Part shown: piece by piece, positions 26,482-35,575 of the stretch | Layout of the letters: every line of letters starts with the position of its first letter | Numbering within the stretch: the first letter of the stretch is position 1 | Source of the DNA: an uncultured Clostridiaceae bacterium | Lineage (GTDB): Bacteria; Bacillota; Clostridia; TANB77; CAG-508 | Reading direction: 5' to 3' | DNA: 41,459 nucleotides | Assembly: GCA_948469815.1 (NCBI GenBank) | Contig: CAOKMR010000012.1 | Coordinates: forward strand, 1-41,459 | Position numbers and translations under genes: made by a program | The notes under the pieces: generated by a model | What the model was told of the DNA's origin: nothing | Databases searched by the model: none | What the model saw: the letters and a program-made list of their open reading frames with translations, nothing else

Positions 26482-26517
26482 TATTGATTATTCACTGCAA
26501 TTTTTATATTGCATATT

Positions 26518-26592
26518 TGGTTGGGCTGGCTAGATTCGAACTAGCGCATGCATGAGTCAAAGTCATGTGCCTTACCGCTTGGCTACAGCCCA
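26518..26592 (-). tRNA. tRNA-Gln (anticodon TTG)
   Basis: On the minus strand the acceptor TGGGCTG pairs with CAGCCCA, discriminator A, encoded CCA. The anticodon loop CTTTGAC gives TTG (reads CAA). The T loop TTCGAAT is intact. It is downstream of tRNA-His with a spacer of about 21 bases, so both are in one transcript. Confidence 0.95.
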
Positions 26593-26613
26593 ATATAAAT
26601 AAAACTTTATAAA

Positions 26614-26691
26614 TGGGGTGGAAGATGGGATTCGAACCCATGGTCTCCAGTGCCACAAACTGGCGCGTTAACCAACTACGCTACATCCACC
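26614..26691 (-). tRNA. tRNA-His (anticodon GTG)
   Basis: The minus-strand anticodon loop TTGTGGC gives GTG. The extra 5' G(-1) opposite discriminator C, diagnostic of tRNA-His, is encoded, as is CCA. The acceptor GTGGATG/CTTCCAC has a U-U mismatch at pair 6-67; other stems are normal. Confidence 0.95.
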
Positions 26692-26715
26692 ATTTTTTTT
26701 AACAGTGCATATATA

Positions 26716-26744
26716 ATTTTAAACAATTTAATTGGATTTGTCAA
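26716..26744 (-). promoter_or_regulatory. promoter of the tRNA-His/tRNA-Gln unit
   Basis: On the minus strand TTGACA (26744-26739), 17 bases, TAAAAT (26721-26716), ending about 25 bases before the tRNA-His 5' end. Confidence 0.75.
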
Positions 26745-26833
26745 GTCTTTTTCAAAAAAAAACGAAAAATGGGTAAGATAAAAAAATATATTCTAAACAT
26801 TAACAAAATTTCAATAAATTTGTCGTAAATCTA

Positions 26834-26862
26834 TTGACACCAAATACTTTTACGAATATAAT
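26834..26862 (+). promoter_or_regulatory. consensus promoter of sigH
   Basis: TTGACA (26834-26839), 17 bases, TATAAT (26857-26862): a fully consensus vegetative promoter 34 bases before the ATG. Confidence 0.85.
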
Positions 26863-26895
26863 ACTTTTAAAGCACAACAGCAGGAGGAAAAACAT

Positions 26896-27558
26896 ATGGA
26901 GAGTACAACAAGATTTTTTTTAACAGATATAAATAATCTCAAAGATATAAGTGATGAACAATTAGTAAAATTCATAAAAGAGGATAATAATAAAGAGGCT
27001 CTAGAATTTTTATTAGATAAATATAAAGAACTAGTAAACATGAAAGTTGGTAAATACTTTATAATAGGAGCAGAAAGAGAAGACATGATTCAAGAAGGAA
27101 TGATTGGGTTATATAAAGCTGTTCAAAATTTTGAATGTGAAAAACAATCATCTTTTAAGTCTTTTGCGAATATGTGTGTTGAACGTCAAATGATAACAGC
27201 AATAAAAACATCAAATAGGCAAAAGCATATGCCTCTTAATGGTTACTTATCATTAAACTCTTCAGCAGGAGAAGAAGATGAAGAAGGGAAAGACTTAATT
27301 GATATATTTAATGCAAATCTTATAGAAGATCCATTAGAAACAATAACTAAAAAAGAATATTATAAAGACATTGAAAACACAATAGATAAATCCCTTAGTG
27401 AATTTGAAAAACAAGTTTTGAAAGGCTTTATAAATGGACAAAGTTATGAACAGATTGCCACAAAGCTAGACACACAAGCAAAATCTGTTGATAATGCTAT
27501 TCAAAGAATTAGGAAAAAAGCTATAAAAAATATTATAGATGTAGAGGAAAATGTATAA
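26896..27558 (+). CDS. sigH: RNA polymerase sigma-H factor (SigH/Spo0H-like)
   Basis: A 220-aa sigma-70 family factor directing early stationary-phase and sporulation genes. Region 2 (about 35-105) has the SigH-type block DMIQEGMIGLYKAVQNFE and SFKSFANMCVERQMITAIKT, followed by RQKHMPLNGYLSLN, very close to Spo0H. Region 4 (about 150-212) has SEFEKQVLKGFINGQSYEQI and a helix-turn-helix. RBS CAGGAGGAAAA. The consensus promoter suggests vegetative expression. The short self-complementary GTAGAGGA...TCCTCTAC spans its stop codon, and tRNA-Thr follows 18 bases later. Confidence 0.93.
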   Translation: MESTTRFFLTDINNLKDISDEQLVKFIKEDNNKEALEFLLDKYKELVNMKVGKYFIIGAEREDMIQEGMIGLYKAVQNFECEKQSSFKSFANMCVERQMITAIKTSNRQKHMPLNGYLSLNSSAGEEDEEGKDLIDIFNANLIEDPLETITKKEYYKDIENTIDKSLSEFEKQVLKGFINGQSYEQIATKLDTQAKSVDNAIQRIRKKAIKNIIDVEENV

Positions 27559-27576
27559 CTCCTCTACAATTTATAT

Positions 27577-27652
27577 GCTTGCATAGCTCAGTAGGTAGAG
27601 TGCAGCCTTGGTAAGGCTGAGGTCACGGGTTCAATTCCCGTTGCAAGCTCCA
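27577..27652 (+). tRNA. tRNA-Thr (anticodon GGT)
   Basis: The acceptor GCTTGCA pairs with TGCAAGC, discriminator T, CCA encoded. The anticodon loop TTGGTAA gives GGT. No separate promoter is evident, so it is probably cut from the sigH-mltG message. Confidence 0.96.
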
Positions 27653-27712
27653 AAAGTATGAATTTAATAATTATCAATAAAAATAGTTAATGAGTAATAA
27701 GGAGAAATAAAA

Positions 27713-28795
27713 ATGGCAAAAAAAGTAGTAATAATATTATCAATAATCGTAGCAATAATTATAATAGTAATAGGTTCAGCATTTGCATGGTACAATATAA
27801 GTTTAAACCCAGTAAATAAAGATGATATGACATCATATAATATAGAAATACCAATGGGGTCAGGTTCATCTACCATTGCAAAAAAACTAAAAAATGAAGG
27901 ACTAATAAAAAACGAATTAGCATTTAAAATATATGTAAAACTAAATAAAATATCTAACTTTCAAGCAGGTACATATGATTTGACAAAAAACTTATCAGTA
28001 AAAGAAATTGCAGAAATCTTGCAAACAGGTAAAGTTCATGGAAAAGACTCTATATCAATAACATTTGTAGAAGGAAAAAACATGAGATGGGTTGCAAATA
28101 AAATTGCAGAAAACACAAATAATAGTGAAGAAGATGTATATTCGTTATTAGAAAATGAAGAATATATAAATTCATTAATTGAAAAATACTGGTTTTTAAC
28201 AGATGATATAAAAAATGAAGACATATACTATCCTTTAGAAGGATATTTGTTTCCAGATACATATGAATTTGAAAATAAAGATATAAAAGTAGAAAAAATA
28301 TTTGAGACATTATTAAATCAAATGGATAAAAAAATAAGTACATATAAAGAAGATATAGAGAAATCAAAATATTCAATACATAAAATTTTATCTGTCGCTG
28401 CAATAATTGAAAATGAAGCAGTATTTGATAAAGACAGAAAAGATATTGCTGGTGTAATCTATAATAGATTAAAAGAAAATATGGCAATTCAAAGTGATGT
28501 AACAACATATTATGCATTTAAGATAGAAATGGGAAGTAGAGATTTATACTCATCAGAAATAAACAAATATAATCCATATAATACTAGAGGACCAAATATG
28601 ACAGGAAAATTGCCAGTTGGACCAATCTCAATGGTAAGTATAGCATCAATAGAAGCAGCAATTAACCCAAATGAGAATAATTATATATATTTTGTAGCAG
28701 ACAAAAATGGAAAAGTATATTTTACAAGAACTTATGATGAACATTTAGAAAAAGTAAATGAACTAAAGAACTCAGGACTATGGATACAATTTTAG
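27713..28795 (+). CDS. mltG: endolytic murein transglycosylase MltG
   Basis: MltG (YceG family) cuts nascent glycan strands and sets their length. It has an N-terminal membrane helix (about 4-26), a LysM-like segment (about 40-100, IPMGSGSSTIAKKL) and the catalytic domain (about 150-360). Glu233 in AAIIENEAV corresponds to the catalytic glutamate, followed by DIAGVIYNRLKENMAIQSDV. At 360 aa it has the family's normal length. RBS AAGGAGA. It follows tRNA-Thr after 60 bases, with no terminator. Confidence 0.95.
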   Translation: MAKKVVIILSIIVAIIIIVIGSAFAWYNISLNPVNKDDMTSYNIEIPMGSGSSTIAKKLKNEGLIKNELAFKIYVKLNKISNFQAGTYDLTKNLSVKEIAEILQTGKVHGKDSISITFVEGKNMRWVANKIAENTNNSEEDVYSLLENEEYINSLIEKYWFLTDDIKNEDIYYPLEGYLFPDTYEFENKDIKVEKIFETLLNQMDKKISTYKEDIEKSKYSIHKILSVAAIIENEAVFDKDRKDIAGVIYNRLKENMAIQSDVTTYYAFKIEMGSRDLYSSEINKYNPYNTRGPNMTGKLPVGPISMVSIASIEAAINPNENNYIYFVADKNGKVYFTRTYDEHLEKVNELKNSGLWIQF

Positions 28796-28829
28796 ATTGG
28801 AACTTAGAGTCTAGAAAATTAGATTTAAA

Positions 28830-28860
28830 TGTAGGGGCACGTTGCAACGTGCCCACATTG
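28830..28860 (+). repeat. GTAGGGGCAC palindrome
   Basis: GGGGCACGTTGCAACGTGCC, preceded by TGTA and followed by CACATTG, has a fully self-complementary centre (CACGTTGCAACGTG). It lies between mltG and aspS. The centre differs from those at 15129 and 38691, but both halves change together. Confidence 0.85.
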
Positions 28861-28889
28861 AATTTTTGCACATCAATTTGGTATGCATA

Positions 28890-28918
28890 TTGATTTTTAT
28901 AAATAAATATTATAAAAT
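28890..28918 (+). promoter_or_regulatory. promoter of aspS
   Basis: TTGATT (28890-28895), 17 bases, TAAAAT (28913-28918). No T-box leader motif is present in the 157-base gap. Confidence 0.5.
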
Positions 28919-28952
28919 AATATACATAAAACAAAGAAAGGGCTGAAATAGC

Positions 28953-30704
28953 ATGAATGAATATAGAACAAAAAATTGTGAAGAACTAAGAAAAGAAAAT
29001 ATAGGGCAAGAAGTAAAATTAGCAGGATGGATTCAAAAAATAAGAAATCTAGGTGGAATGATTTTTATAGATTTAAGAGATGAAGATGGAATTACACAAA
29101 TAGTAATAAATGATGAGAAAATGCAAGAAATAGCAAAAGAATATACAACAGAAAGCTGTATAAGTATAGAAGGAAAAGTAGTAGAAAGAACAAGCAAAAA
29201 TCCTAAAATGTCAACAGGAGATATAGAAATAGTTGCAAGCAAAATAGAAGTTTTAGGAAAATGCAAAAATATATTGCCATTTGAAATTAATACAGAACAA
29301 GAAGTAAGAGAAGACTTAAGATTAGAATATAGATTTTTAGACTTAAGAAATGAAAAACTACATAAAAGCATTTTATTACGTTCTAAAGTTTTAAAAGAAC
29401 TAAGAGATAAAATGGACGAAATGGGATTTTATGAAATTCAAACTCCAATTTTAGCAAACTCATCACCAGAAGGAGCAAGAGACTATTTAGTACCAAGTAG
29501 ATTAAATCCAGGAGAGTTCTACGCATTACCACAAGCACCTCAACAATTCAAGCAATTATTAATGGTATCTGGATTCAATAAATACTTTCAAATAGCACCA
29601 TGTTTTAGAGATGAGGACCCACGTGCAGATAGAGCACCAGGAGAATTTTATCAATTAGACTTTGAAATGGCATTTGCAACACAAGAAGATGTATTTAATG
29701 TAATAGAAGAATTAATACCTCATGTATTTAAAAAATTTACAGATTGGAAAGTTGACGAAGGACACTTTTTAAGAATACCATATAGAGAAGCAATGGAAAA
29801 ATATGGTATAGATAAACCAGATCTAAGAAATCCATTAATAATTCAAGATGTAACAAAATTATTTGAAGGTACAGAATTTAATGCATTTAAAGATAAAACA
29901 GTAAAAGTAATAGTAGTTCCAAATGGTGCAGAACAAGGTAGAAAATTCTTTGATAAAATGACTGAATTTGCAGTAGAAGAATGTGGAGCAAAGGGACTTG
30001 CTTGGACAAAAATAGATAATGAAGGATTAGTTCAAGGAGGAATAGCAAAATTTATTACAGAAGATATAAAAGAAAAATTACAAAAAGAATATGGAGCAGA
30101 AAACAATTCAAGTATGTTCTTCATAGCAGATGAATTTAAAATAGCTCAAAAAATAGCTGGACTTGTAAGAATAGAACTTGGAAATAAATTAGATTTAATA
30201 GAAAAAGGTGTTTACAAGTGTTGCTTTATAGTAGATTTTCCAATGTACGAATTATCAGATGAAGGAACTATAGACTTTAATCATAACCCATTCTCAATGC
30301 CACAAGGTGGAATGGAAGCATTAGAAAATAAAGAGCCATTAGAAATATTAGCATATCAATATGATTTAGTTGTAAATGGATATGAAATGATGTCAGGGGC
30401 AGTAAGAAATCATAATCCAGAAATAATGGTAAAAGCATTTGAAATAGCAGGATATAACGAAGAAGACGTAAAAACAAGATTTGGAGCTCTATACAATGCA
30501 TTTCAATATGGAACGCCACCACATGCAGGAGCTGCACCAGGAGTTGATAGAATGATAATGCTTATAGCAGATTCACAAAATATAAGAGAAGTAATAGCAT
30601 TCCCTAAAAATAAAAAAGCAAGAGATTTATTAATGAGAGCACCATCAAAAGTAGATGAAAAACAATTAAAAGATGTACATATAAAATTAGATTTAGATGA
30701 CTAA
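28953..30704 (+). CDS. aspS: aspartyl-tRNA synthetase, bacterial type
   Basis: Class II enzyme charging tRNA-Asp. The 583-aa chain has the N-terminal OB anticodon-binding domain (about 15-105), class II motif 2 (FRDEDPRADRAPGEFYQLDFE), the bacterial GAD insertion (about 290-410) and motif 3 (GAAPGVDRMIMLI). Whether it also misacylates tRNA-Asn (the non-discriminating type) cannot be decided; no gatCAB or asnS is in the window. The start ATG has AAGAAAGGGCTG upstream. A separate promoter lies in the gap after mltG. Confidence 0.97.
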   Translation: MNEYRTKNCEELRKENIGQEVKLAGWIQKIRNLGGMIFIDLRDEDGITQIVINDEKMQEIAKEYTTESCISIEGKVVERTSKNPKMSTGDIEIVASKIEVLGKCKNILPFEINTEQEVREDLRLEYRFLDLRNEKLHKSILLRSKVLKELRDKMDEMGFYEIQTPILANSSPEGARDYLVPSRLNPGEFYALPQAPQQFKQLLMVSGFNKYFQIAPCFRDEDPRADRAPGEFYQLDFEMAFATQEDVFNVIEELIPHVFKKFTDWKVDEGHFLRIPYREAMEKYGIDKPDLRNPLIIQDVTKLFEGTEFNAFKDKTVKVIVVPNGAEQGRKFFDKMTEFAVEECGAKGLAWTKIDNEGLVQGGIAKFITEDIKEKLQKEYGAENNSSMFFIADEFKIAQKIAGLVRIELGNKLDLIEKGVYKCCFIVDFPMYELSDEGTIDFNHNPFSMPQGGMEALENKEPLEILAYQYDLVVNGYEMMSGAVRNHNPEIMVKAFEIAGYNEEDVKTRFGALYNAFQYGTPPHAGAAPGVDRMIMLIADSQNIREVIAFPKNKKARDLLMRAPSKVDEKQLKDVHIKLDLDD

Positions 30705-30770
30705 AATCTATATTATAGGTAAAAAATAGCAATATATGTGATATGGTTGTAGCAAAAGAGGTATAAGAAA

Positions 30771-32144
30771 GTGATAGAAGAAGAAAAAATAAAAAGAGCA
30801 AAAGAAAAAAACAGAAAAATATTTCCTATATATAAAATGTTTTCATGGGACTTATTGTTTTATTATTCAATAAGTTTCCTATTTTTAAGTCAGGCAAAAG
30901 GACTAAGTGCATCAGATATATTTTTAGGTGATGCATTTTATGCCATTTTTAAGATAATATTTCAGCCATTTGCTCCAGTAGTAATTAATTTCCTCGGAAA
31001 AAGAAAATCAACTATACTAGGAAATATTTTAGTTTCTACTAGCATTATACTTGTGATATTATTAGAAGGAAGTGTTAAAAATCTTATAATATCAAATTTA
31101 TTTATGGCAATAGGATTTATAATTAAAAATATATGTGAAGCATGTATACTTAGAGAAAATATAGAAGATGAAGAAAATAAAAATTCAATTTTTTCCAAAA
31201 TAGATAGTAAAGGATCTGTGTATTATTATATTTTTGATGCTATATCTTCAGCAACTACAGGATTTCTATTTGTAGTAAATCCATATATTCCAATGTATTT
31301 ATGTTTTGCTTTTTTAATAATAGCTATATTAATATCTTTTAAATTTGAAGATTATGAATTAAAAAAGAAAAAAACTAAAATAGAACCTCCAATTGAGATT
31401 TTAACGAAAAATATAAGTTTAGCAAAAAAGGAATATAAATTTATATTAAAATCTAAAAGATTACATGCTTTGTTATTATTTATGTGCTTATTTAATGGAA
31501 TATTATATATACGTTCAACTATTTCTAGTAGTATATTTGTAGATATTGGTATACCAAATGAATATTTTGGAATAATTGGAGCGCTACTTGCGATATCTTC
31601 AACAATAGCAACATCTAAGCAAAATTTTATACATAAAAAATTAAGAAATAAAGTACTTACATTTTTTTCAATAGGATATTGTATAGCTTATATAATGATT
31701 GGTATAATGGCAATTCTAAAAATAAATTATATTTTAACTGTAATAATTGTATTATTAATGATGATACTTCAAAAAGCTATAAGAGGTCCATATAATACAT
31801 TAATAAAGAGATATTTAAATAGTTTTTCAAATCAAAATATATCTGTAAAAATATATTCAAGTGCTAATTTAATGGAAGATTTAGGAGCAATGATAACTTC
31901 ATTTATGGTATCAATATTATTAAAAAATATAGCAATATCATATGCAAGCTTAATAGTTGGAATAGTATCATTAATTTTATTTATAATAGTATTAGATTAT
32001 ATGAAAACAAGAATCGGATTAAAGCCCGAAGAATATAGAAAGGAAGATATTGAGTTTAATCCTAAAGAAAAGAGAGAAGTAAATGTTGTGCAAATAGATG
32101 TTGGACTAGATGAAAGAGGAAAAACTAATGTTAGAATATATTAA
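30771..32144 (+). CDS. MFS-like multi-spanning membrane protein
   Basis: A 457-aa integral membrane protein with 10-12 hydrophobic helices in two halves separated by a charged loop (about 200-220, KFEDYELKKKKTKIEPPIEI), as in major facilitator transporters. I see no substrate signature. The C-terminal about 50 residues are charged and soluble. The start is GTG at 30771 with AGAGG 9 bases upstream. It lies 66 bases after aspS, with no strong terminator between. Convergent with the SpoVB-like gene, separated by a short hairpin. Confidence 0.75.
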   Translation: MIEEEKIKRAKEKNRKIFPIYKMFSWDLLFYYSISFLFLSQAKGLSASDIFLGDAFYAIFKIIFQPFAPVVINFLGKRKSTILGNILVSTSIILVILLEGSVKNLIISNLFMAIGFIIKNICEACILRENIEDEENKNSIFSKIDSKGSVYYYIFDAISSATTGFLFVVNPYIPMYLCFAFLIIAILISFKFEDYELKKKKTKIEPPIEILTKNISLAKKEYKFILKSKRLHALLLFMCLFNGILYIRSTISSSIFVDIGIPNEYFGIIGALLAISSTIATSKQNFIHKKLRNKVLTFFSIGYCIAYIMIGIMAILKINYILTVIIVLLMMILQKAIRGPYNTLIKRYLNSFSNQNISVKIYSSANLMEDLGAMITSFMVSILLKNIAISYASLIVGIVSLILFIIVLDYMKTRIGLKPEEYRKEDIEFNPKEKREVNVVQIDVGLDERGKTNVRIY

Positions 32145-32167
32145 ATAGGCACATAGATTGTGCCTAT
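32145..32167. terminator. hairpin between convergent genes
   Basis: TAGGCACA (32146-32153) pairs with TGTGCCTA (32159-32166) across a 5-base loop. The adjacent T content is weak. The stem shares the GGCACA element seen in other terminators of this window. Confidence 0.6.
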
Positions 32168-32192
32168 AAAATAATTTTGGAAAAAATATTCT

Positions 32193-33740
32193 CTATTTGT
32201 TATATTTAGAACTATTATATGTACTTTTACAATAAGTAAACTTATCAGACTTACGTAATTTGAACAATTCTGCAAATAAAATTAGTAATAAATAAACAAA
32301 AATAAAAACAATAATTTTAATCATTACAATTAATTTTCTGCTAGTCAAATAATAATCAAAAGTGTCAAAAGCAAATTTAATTATAAGTATTAAAAGCAAA
32401 GGCAAAATCACACAAAAAACATAATCAAAATGAAAATGAGTCTCTTTATATAATTGATATAGACTAACACAAAAATTAAAAATTTCACTAGTATATAAAA
32501 TCAAAATATAACCATAAATACCATAAATAGGAATAAAAGAATATATTAAAGTAATTGTAATAAACAAATCAGCTATATTGCAATACATAACTTCAACTTG
32601 ACGGTCAAGACCTTTTAACATGGAATCAATAATAGTATCTAAATACATAAAAATTATAATAGGGCATAAGAGCACTACAAATTCCACAGTTTCTAAATTA
32701 TGATAAACAATGGTACAAATTTCCTCAGTAAAAGTAAGAAAAATGCCAATCATACAAATAGAAAATACAGAAGCAATTTTAAAAATAAAACAAATAATTC
32801 TATTCATTGTAGAATAATTATTATTGAGTTTAAAATTAGCAAACTCAGGAATTAATAACCCTGCAAAAGAATTTATAAAAACGCTTGGAAACATAAGGAG
32901 TGGAAAAGTCATACCATTAATTAAACCATATTGAGAAAATGCAAGGTCAAAAGAATGAGTAAATTTTTCCAAACGTATAGGTATTAAAGACTGCTTTAAA
33001 GTAGAAAGGCCAGAACGTATAATAGATGTAACAGCCACTGGTAAAGAAATTTTTAAAATCTTCGATAAATAATTATTATTTCTCATATTTGTAGTACATA
33101 GCTTCTTTTTATCAATATAATAAAGAATGTAAGAAAATAAAAATTCAAAAATACTAGCAATAGTACTAGAAAGTACTAAAAATGAGCATACTAAATCTAT
33201 ATTATTAGCAGGAAAAACATATATAAATAAACAAGTAAGTCCAACTCTAATAAATAAACTAGAAGTTCTTATAAAAGAACTCTTTGATACTTTTCTAACA
33301 CCAGAAAAATATCCAGAAAGAGAAGTTGTAATAGAAACAAAAGGAAGACTTACAGCCAATATATATAAGGGTTTTGTAGATATTTTATTCATTAACAAAT
33401 TAGATACTAAAAAAGGGGTACACAAAAATAATATAATAGCTGCTAATACACCAAAAAAAAGGCTATAAAAAATGCATTTTCTCATAGCAATAGTAACACC
33501 ACAAGAGCTGTTTGTATCAACCTCTTCAGCAACGATACGTGTTGCAGCAAGGCTTATACCAGCATTAGCAATAGTAGTTGCAAAAAGATATATAGACATT
33601 ATAAGTTCAAAAAGACCAGAACCTTCACTTCCAATCTTATTTGCAACATATACACTAAAAAACATATCAATAGCTCTAATTAAAATTGAAGTTACTGTCA
33701 AAATAACTGTATTAAATAAAAAAAGTTTAAAACGATTCAT
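32193..33740 (-). CDS. SpoVB/MurJ-like polysaccharide or lipid II flippase (MATE/MVF superfamily)
   Basis: A multi-helix membrane protein (about 515 aa from ATG 33740; 12-14 hydrophobic segments). The N-terminal pattern NTVILTVTSILIRAIDMFFSVYVANKIGSEGSGLFELI and YLFATTIANAGISLAATRIVAEE resembles Bacillus SpoVB and its relatives, which move lipid-linked cell-wall precursors, in SpoVB's case for spore cortex. The open frame extends upstream to a TTG at 33800, but the ATG gives the family's usual length (SpoVB is about 518 aa). Neither start has a good RBS, which is odd here. It is transcribed away from the probable 6S RNA gene. The particular family member (SpoVB or a vegetative paralogue) is not certain. 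Confidence 0.85.
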   Translation of the reverse strand: MNRFKLFLFNTVILTVTSILIRAIDMFFSVYVANKIGSEGSGLFELIMSIYLFATTIANAGISLAATRIVAEEVDTNSSCGVTIAMRKCIFYSLFFGVLAAIILFLCTPFLVSNLLMNKISTKPLYILAVSLPFVSITTSLSGYFSGVRKVSKSSFIRTSSLFIRVGLTCLFIYVFPANNIDLVCSFLVLSSTIASIFEFLFSYILYYIDKKKLCTTNMRNNNYLSKILKISLPVAVTSIIRSGLSTLKQSLIPIRLEKFTHSFDLAFSQYGLINGMTFPLLMFPSVFINSFAGLLIPEFANFKLNNNYSTMNRIICFIFKIASVFSICMIGIFLTFTEEICTIVYHNLETVEFVVLLCPIIIFMYLDTIIDSMLKGLDRQVEVMYCNIADLFITITLIYSFIPIYGIYGYILILYTSEIFNFCVSLYQLYKETHFHFDYVFCVILPLLLILIIKFAFDTFDYYLTSRKLIVMIKIIVFIFVYLLLILFAELFKLRKSDKFTYCKSTYNSSKYNK

Positions 33741-33820
33741 ACCAATATTTATATTAATATAAAACGTAAAATATGAAATGCAATAAGAAAAAATTACCAA
33801 TAAAAAAATTAAAAAAAATA

Positions 33821-33849
33821 TTGCTTAAAATAATATAAGGTGTTATAAT
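33821..33849 (+). promoter_or_regulatory. promoter of the probable 6S RNA
   Basis: TTGCTT (33821-33826), 17 bases, TATAAT (33844-33849). Transcription would begin near 33856. Confidence 0.6.
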
Positions 33850-33856
33850 ATTAATT

Positions 33857-34079
33857 AAGTAAAGAGAATAAAAAATCCCTGCGTAGTGCGTTTATGAGAC
33901 AGAAATTTTAGAACCTACAAAGTAATGGATACGGGAGTCGAGCTCTTGATATGGCGTGTATGCTTGCCTAGAAATAAAATTTGTAAGAAACCCATGAATA
34001 TCAAGGTAGACACCCACCTGTAAATATACAGGTCCATAAAATTTCTTCACAATACGGCTAATGTGGGGAAAATTTTTTT
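33857..34079 (+). ncRNA. ssrS: probable 6S RNA
   Basis: A noncoding stretch of about 200 nt flanked by a promoter and by a stem followed by seven T. 6S RNA mimics an open promoter and binds sigma-A RNA polymerase. The ends pair: TCCCTGCG-TAG (from 33876) with CTA-ATGTGGGGA (to 34069), as in 6S RNA. Internal blocks GAACCTACAAAGTAATGG, ATACGGGAGTC, ATGGCGTGTATGC and ACACCCACCTG followed by ACAGGTCCA look like Clostridial 6S RNAs as I remember them. No ORF fits and the G+C is higher than in the flanks, as expected of a structured RNA. SRP RNA, tmRNA and RNase P do not fit. A covariance-model search would settle it. Confidence 0.75.
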
Positions 34080-34108
34080 GAAAAAATTAAAAAAAATGTA
34101 GAAATTTG

Positions 34109-34137
34109 TTTACATTTTTAATAAGTTAATATACAAT
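34109..34137 (+). promoter_or_regulatory. promoter of the GT4 gene
   Basis: TTTACA (34109-34114), 17 bases, TACAAT (34132-34137), about 40 bases before the ATG and just beyond the 6S RNA terminator. Confidence 0.5.
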
Positions 34138-34177
34138 AATAATAATTAGAACATAAGATATTTAGTGGAGGTTATTT

Positions 34178-35455
34178 ATGAAGATACTAATGCTTACGTG
34201 GGAATACCCACCAAGAATTGTAGGAGGTATTGCAAAAGTTGTATATGATTTATCAAAAAGGTTAATAAAAGATGGTCATGAAGTTACAGTTGTAACATAC
34301 AAAGAAGGAGAAGCTCCTTACTATGAAAATGATAAAGGTGTAGAAGTATATAGAGTAGACAATTATATGATAAATCCTAATAATTTCATAGATTGGATAA
34401 TGCAATTAAACTTTAATTTAATAGCTAAAGCTAGTGAAATAATGAATAAAAAAGGAAAATTTGATGTTATACATGCACATGACTGGCTAGTTGCAAATGC
34501 TGCAAAAACACTAAAAACATCATATAATATTCCAATAGTAGCAACAATACATGCAACAGAATCAGGCAGAAATGGAGGAATAAGAGACGAGCAACAAAGA
34601 TATATAAACGATACAGAATGGATGTTAACCTATGAAGCATCTGAAGTAATAGTAAATAGTAACTATATGAAAAATGAAGTTCAAAGATTATTTGGATTAC
34701 CATTTGAAAAAATAAATGTTATACCAAATGGAATAAACCTAAATATCTATAATGGGATAGAGAGAAACTATGAATTTAGAAGGAAATATGCAAGAGACAA
34801 TGAAAAAATAATTATGTGTGCAGGAAGGTTGGTATATGAAAAAGGATTCCAATATTTAATAGACGCAGCACCCAAAATTTTAAATGGATATCATGATGCA
34901 AAATTTATTGTAGCAGGAAAAGGTGGAATGTTAAATGAGCTAAAAGCAAAGGCAAATTACTTAGGAATATCAGACAAAGTATACTTTACAGGGCAATTAA
35001 CACCAAAAGAATTATATACAATGTATAGATGTGCAGATATAGCAGTATTTCCAAGTACTTATGAGCCATTTGGATTAGTAGCTATAGAAGGAATGTATGC
35101 AGGAACACCAATAGTAGTTTCAGACATTGGAGGCTTAAATGAAATAGTTGAACATGGGGTAACAGGAATGAAAAGTTATGCAGGAAATCCTAATTCAATA
35201 GCGGACTCAATATTAACACTATTATTTGATTATCAGTTAGCATATAACATAGCAAAAAACGGTAAAGCCAAAGTAAAAGAAACATACAATTGGACAAAAA
35301 TTGCACAAGATACGCATTTTATATATCAAAAATCAATCTGTGAAACAATGGCAGAGAAACAAGCAAGAGAAATAGAACAAGAACGTGCAAAGAAAACAAA
35401 AAAATTAAGACAATCAAATTTGATAAACTTTATAAAGCAAGAAACTTATGCATAG
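34178..35455 (+). CDS. GT4 glycosyltransferase, glycogen-synthase-like
   Basis: A 425-aa GT-B-fold retaining glycosyltransferase. The N-terminal signature MKILMLTWEYPPRIVGGIAK and the DVIHAHDWLVA block are typical of the glycogen/starch synthase-like GT4 subgroup. The C-terminal half has CAGRLVYEKGFQYLIDAA and the EX7E donor site Glu296 to Glu304 (EPFGLVAIE). The C-terminal about 35 residues are a charged coil. The donor may be ADP- or UDP-glucose for alpha-glucan synthesis, but cell-envelope glycosyl transfer is also possible. GGAGG precedes the ATG. It lies alone between the 6S RNA and a strong terminator. GlgP, encoded at 801-3431, is the plausible degradative partner. Confidence 0.88.
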   Translation: MKILMLTWEYPPRIVGGIAKVVYDLSKRLIKDGHEVTVVTYKEGEAPYYENDKGVEVYRVDNYMINPNNFIDWIMQLNFNLIAKASEIMNKKGKFDVIHAHDWLVANAAKTLKTSYNIPIVATIHATESGRNGGIRDEQQRYINDTEWMLTYEASEVIVNSNYMKNEVQRLFGLPFEKINVIPNGINLNIYNGIERNYEFRRKYARDNEKIIMCAGRLVYEKGFQYLIDAAPKILNGYHDAKFIVAGKGGMLNELKAKANYLGISDKVYFTGQLTPKELYTMYRCADIAVFPSTYEPFGLVAIEGMYAGTPIVVSDIGGLNEIVEHGVTGMKSYAGNPNSIADSILTLLFDYQLAYNIAKNGKAKVKETYNWTKIAQDTHFIYQKSICETMAEKQAREIEQERAKKTKKLRQSNLINFIKQETYA

Positions 35456-35492
35456 GTACAAAATTTGATTTAGGAAACTGGGAGAAAAGAGT

Positions 35493-35540
35493 AAAAAATA
35501 TCAAAATAAGAAAATTTATTTTCTTATTTTGATATTTTTG
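35493..35540. terminator. long bidirectional terminator
   Basis: AAAAATATCAAAATAAGAAA... pairs with ...TTTCTTATTTTGATATTTTT in a stem of about 21 bp with a three-base loop, with A and T runs at the base. Very AT-rich but long. Confidence 0.8.
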
Positions 35541-35575
35541 CGAATGAGACATGGAAAATTTTAAGGAGGGTAGAT

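Noticed and set aside
28796-28952. T-box leader before aspS (and before proS at 8614-8700)
   Set aside because: Neither gap has the conserved T-box antiterminator sequence or room for it; they hold a GTAGGGGC repeat and, before aspS, an ordinary promoter.
33472-33762. 96-codon + strand frame opposite the SpoVB-like gene
   Set aside because: A shadow frame without RBS; the minus strand encodes a clear flippase-like protein.
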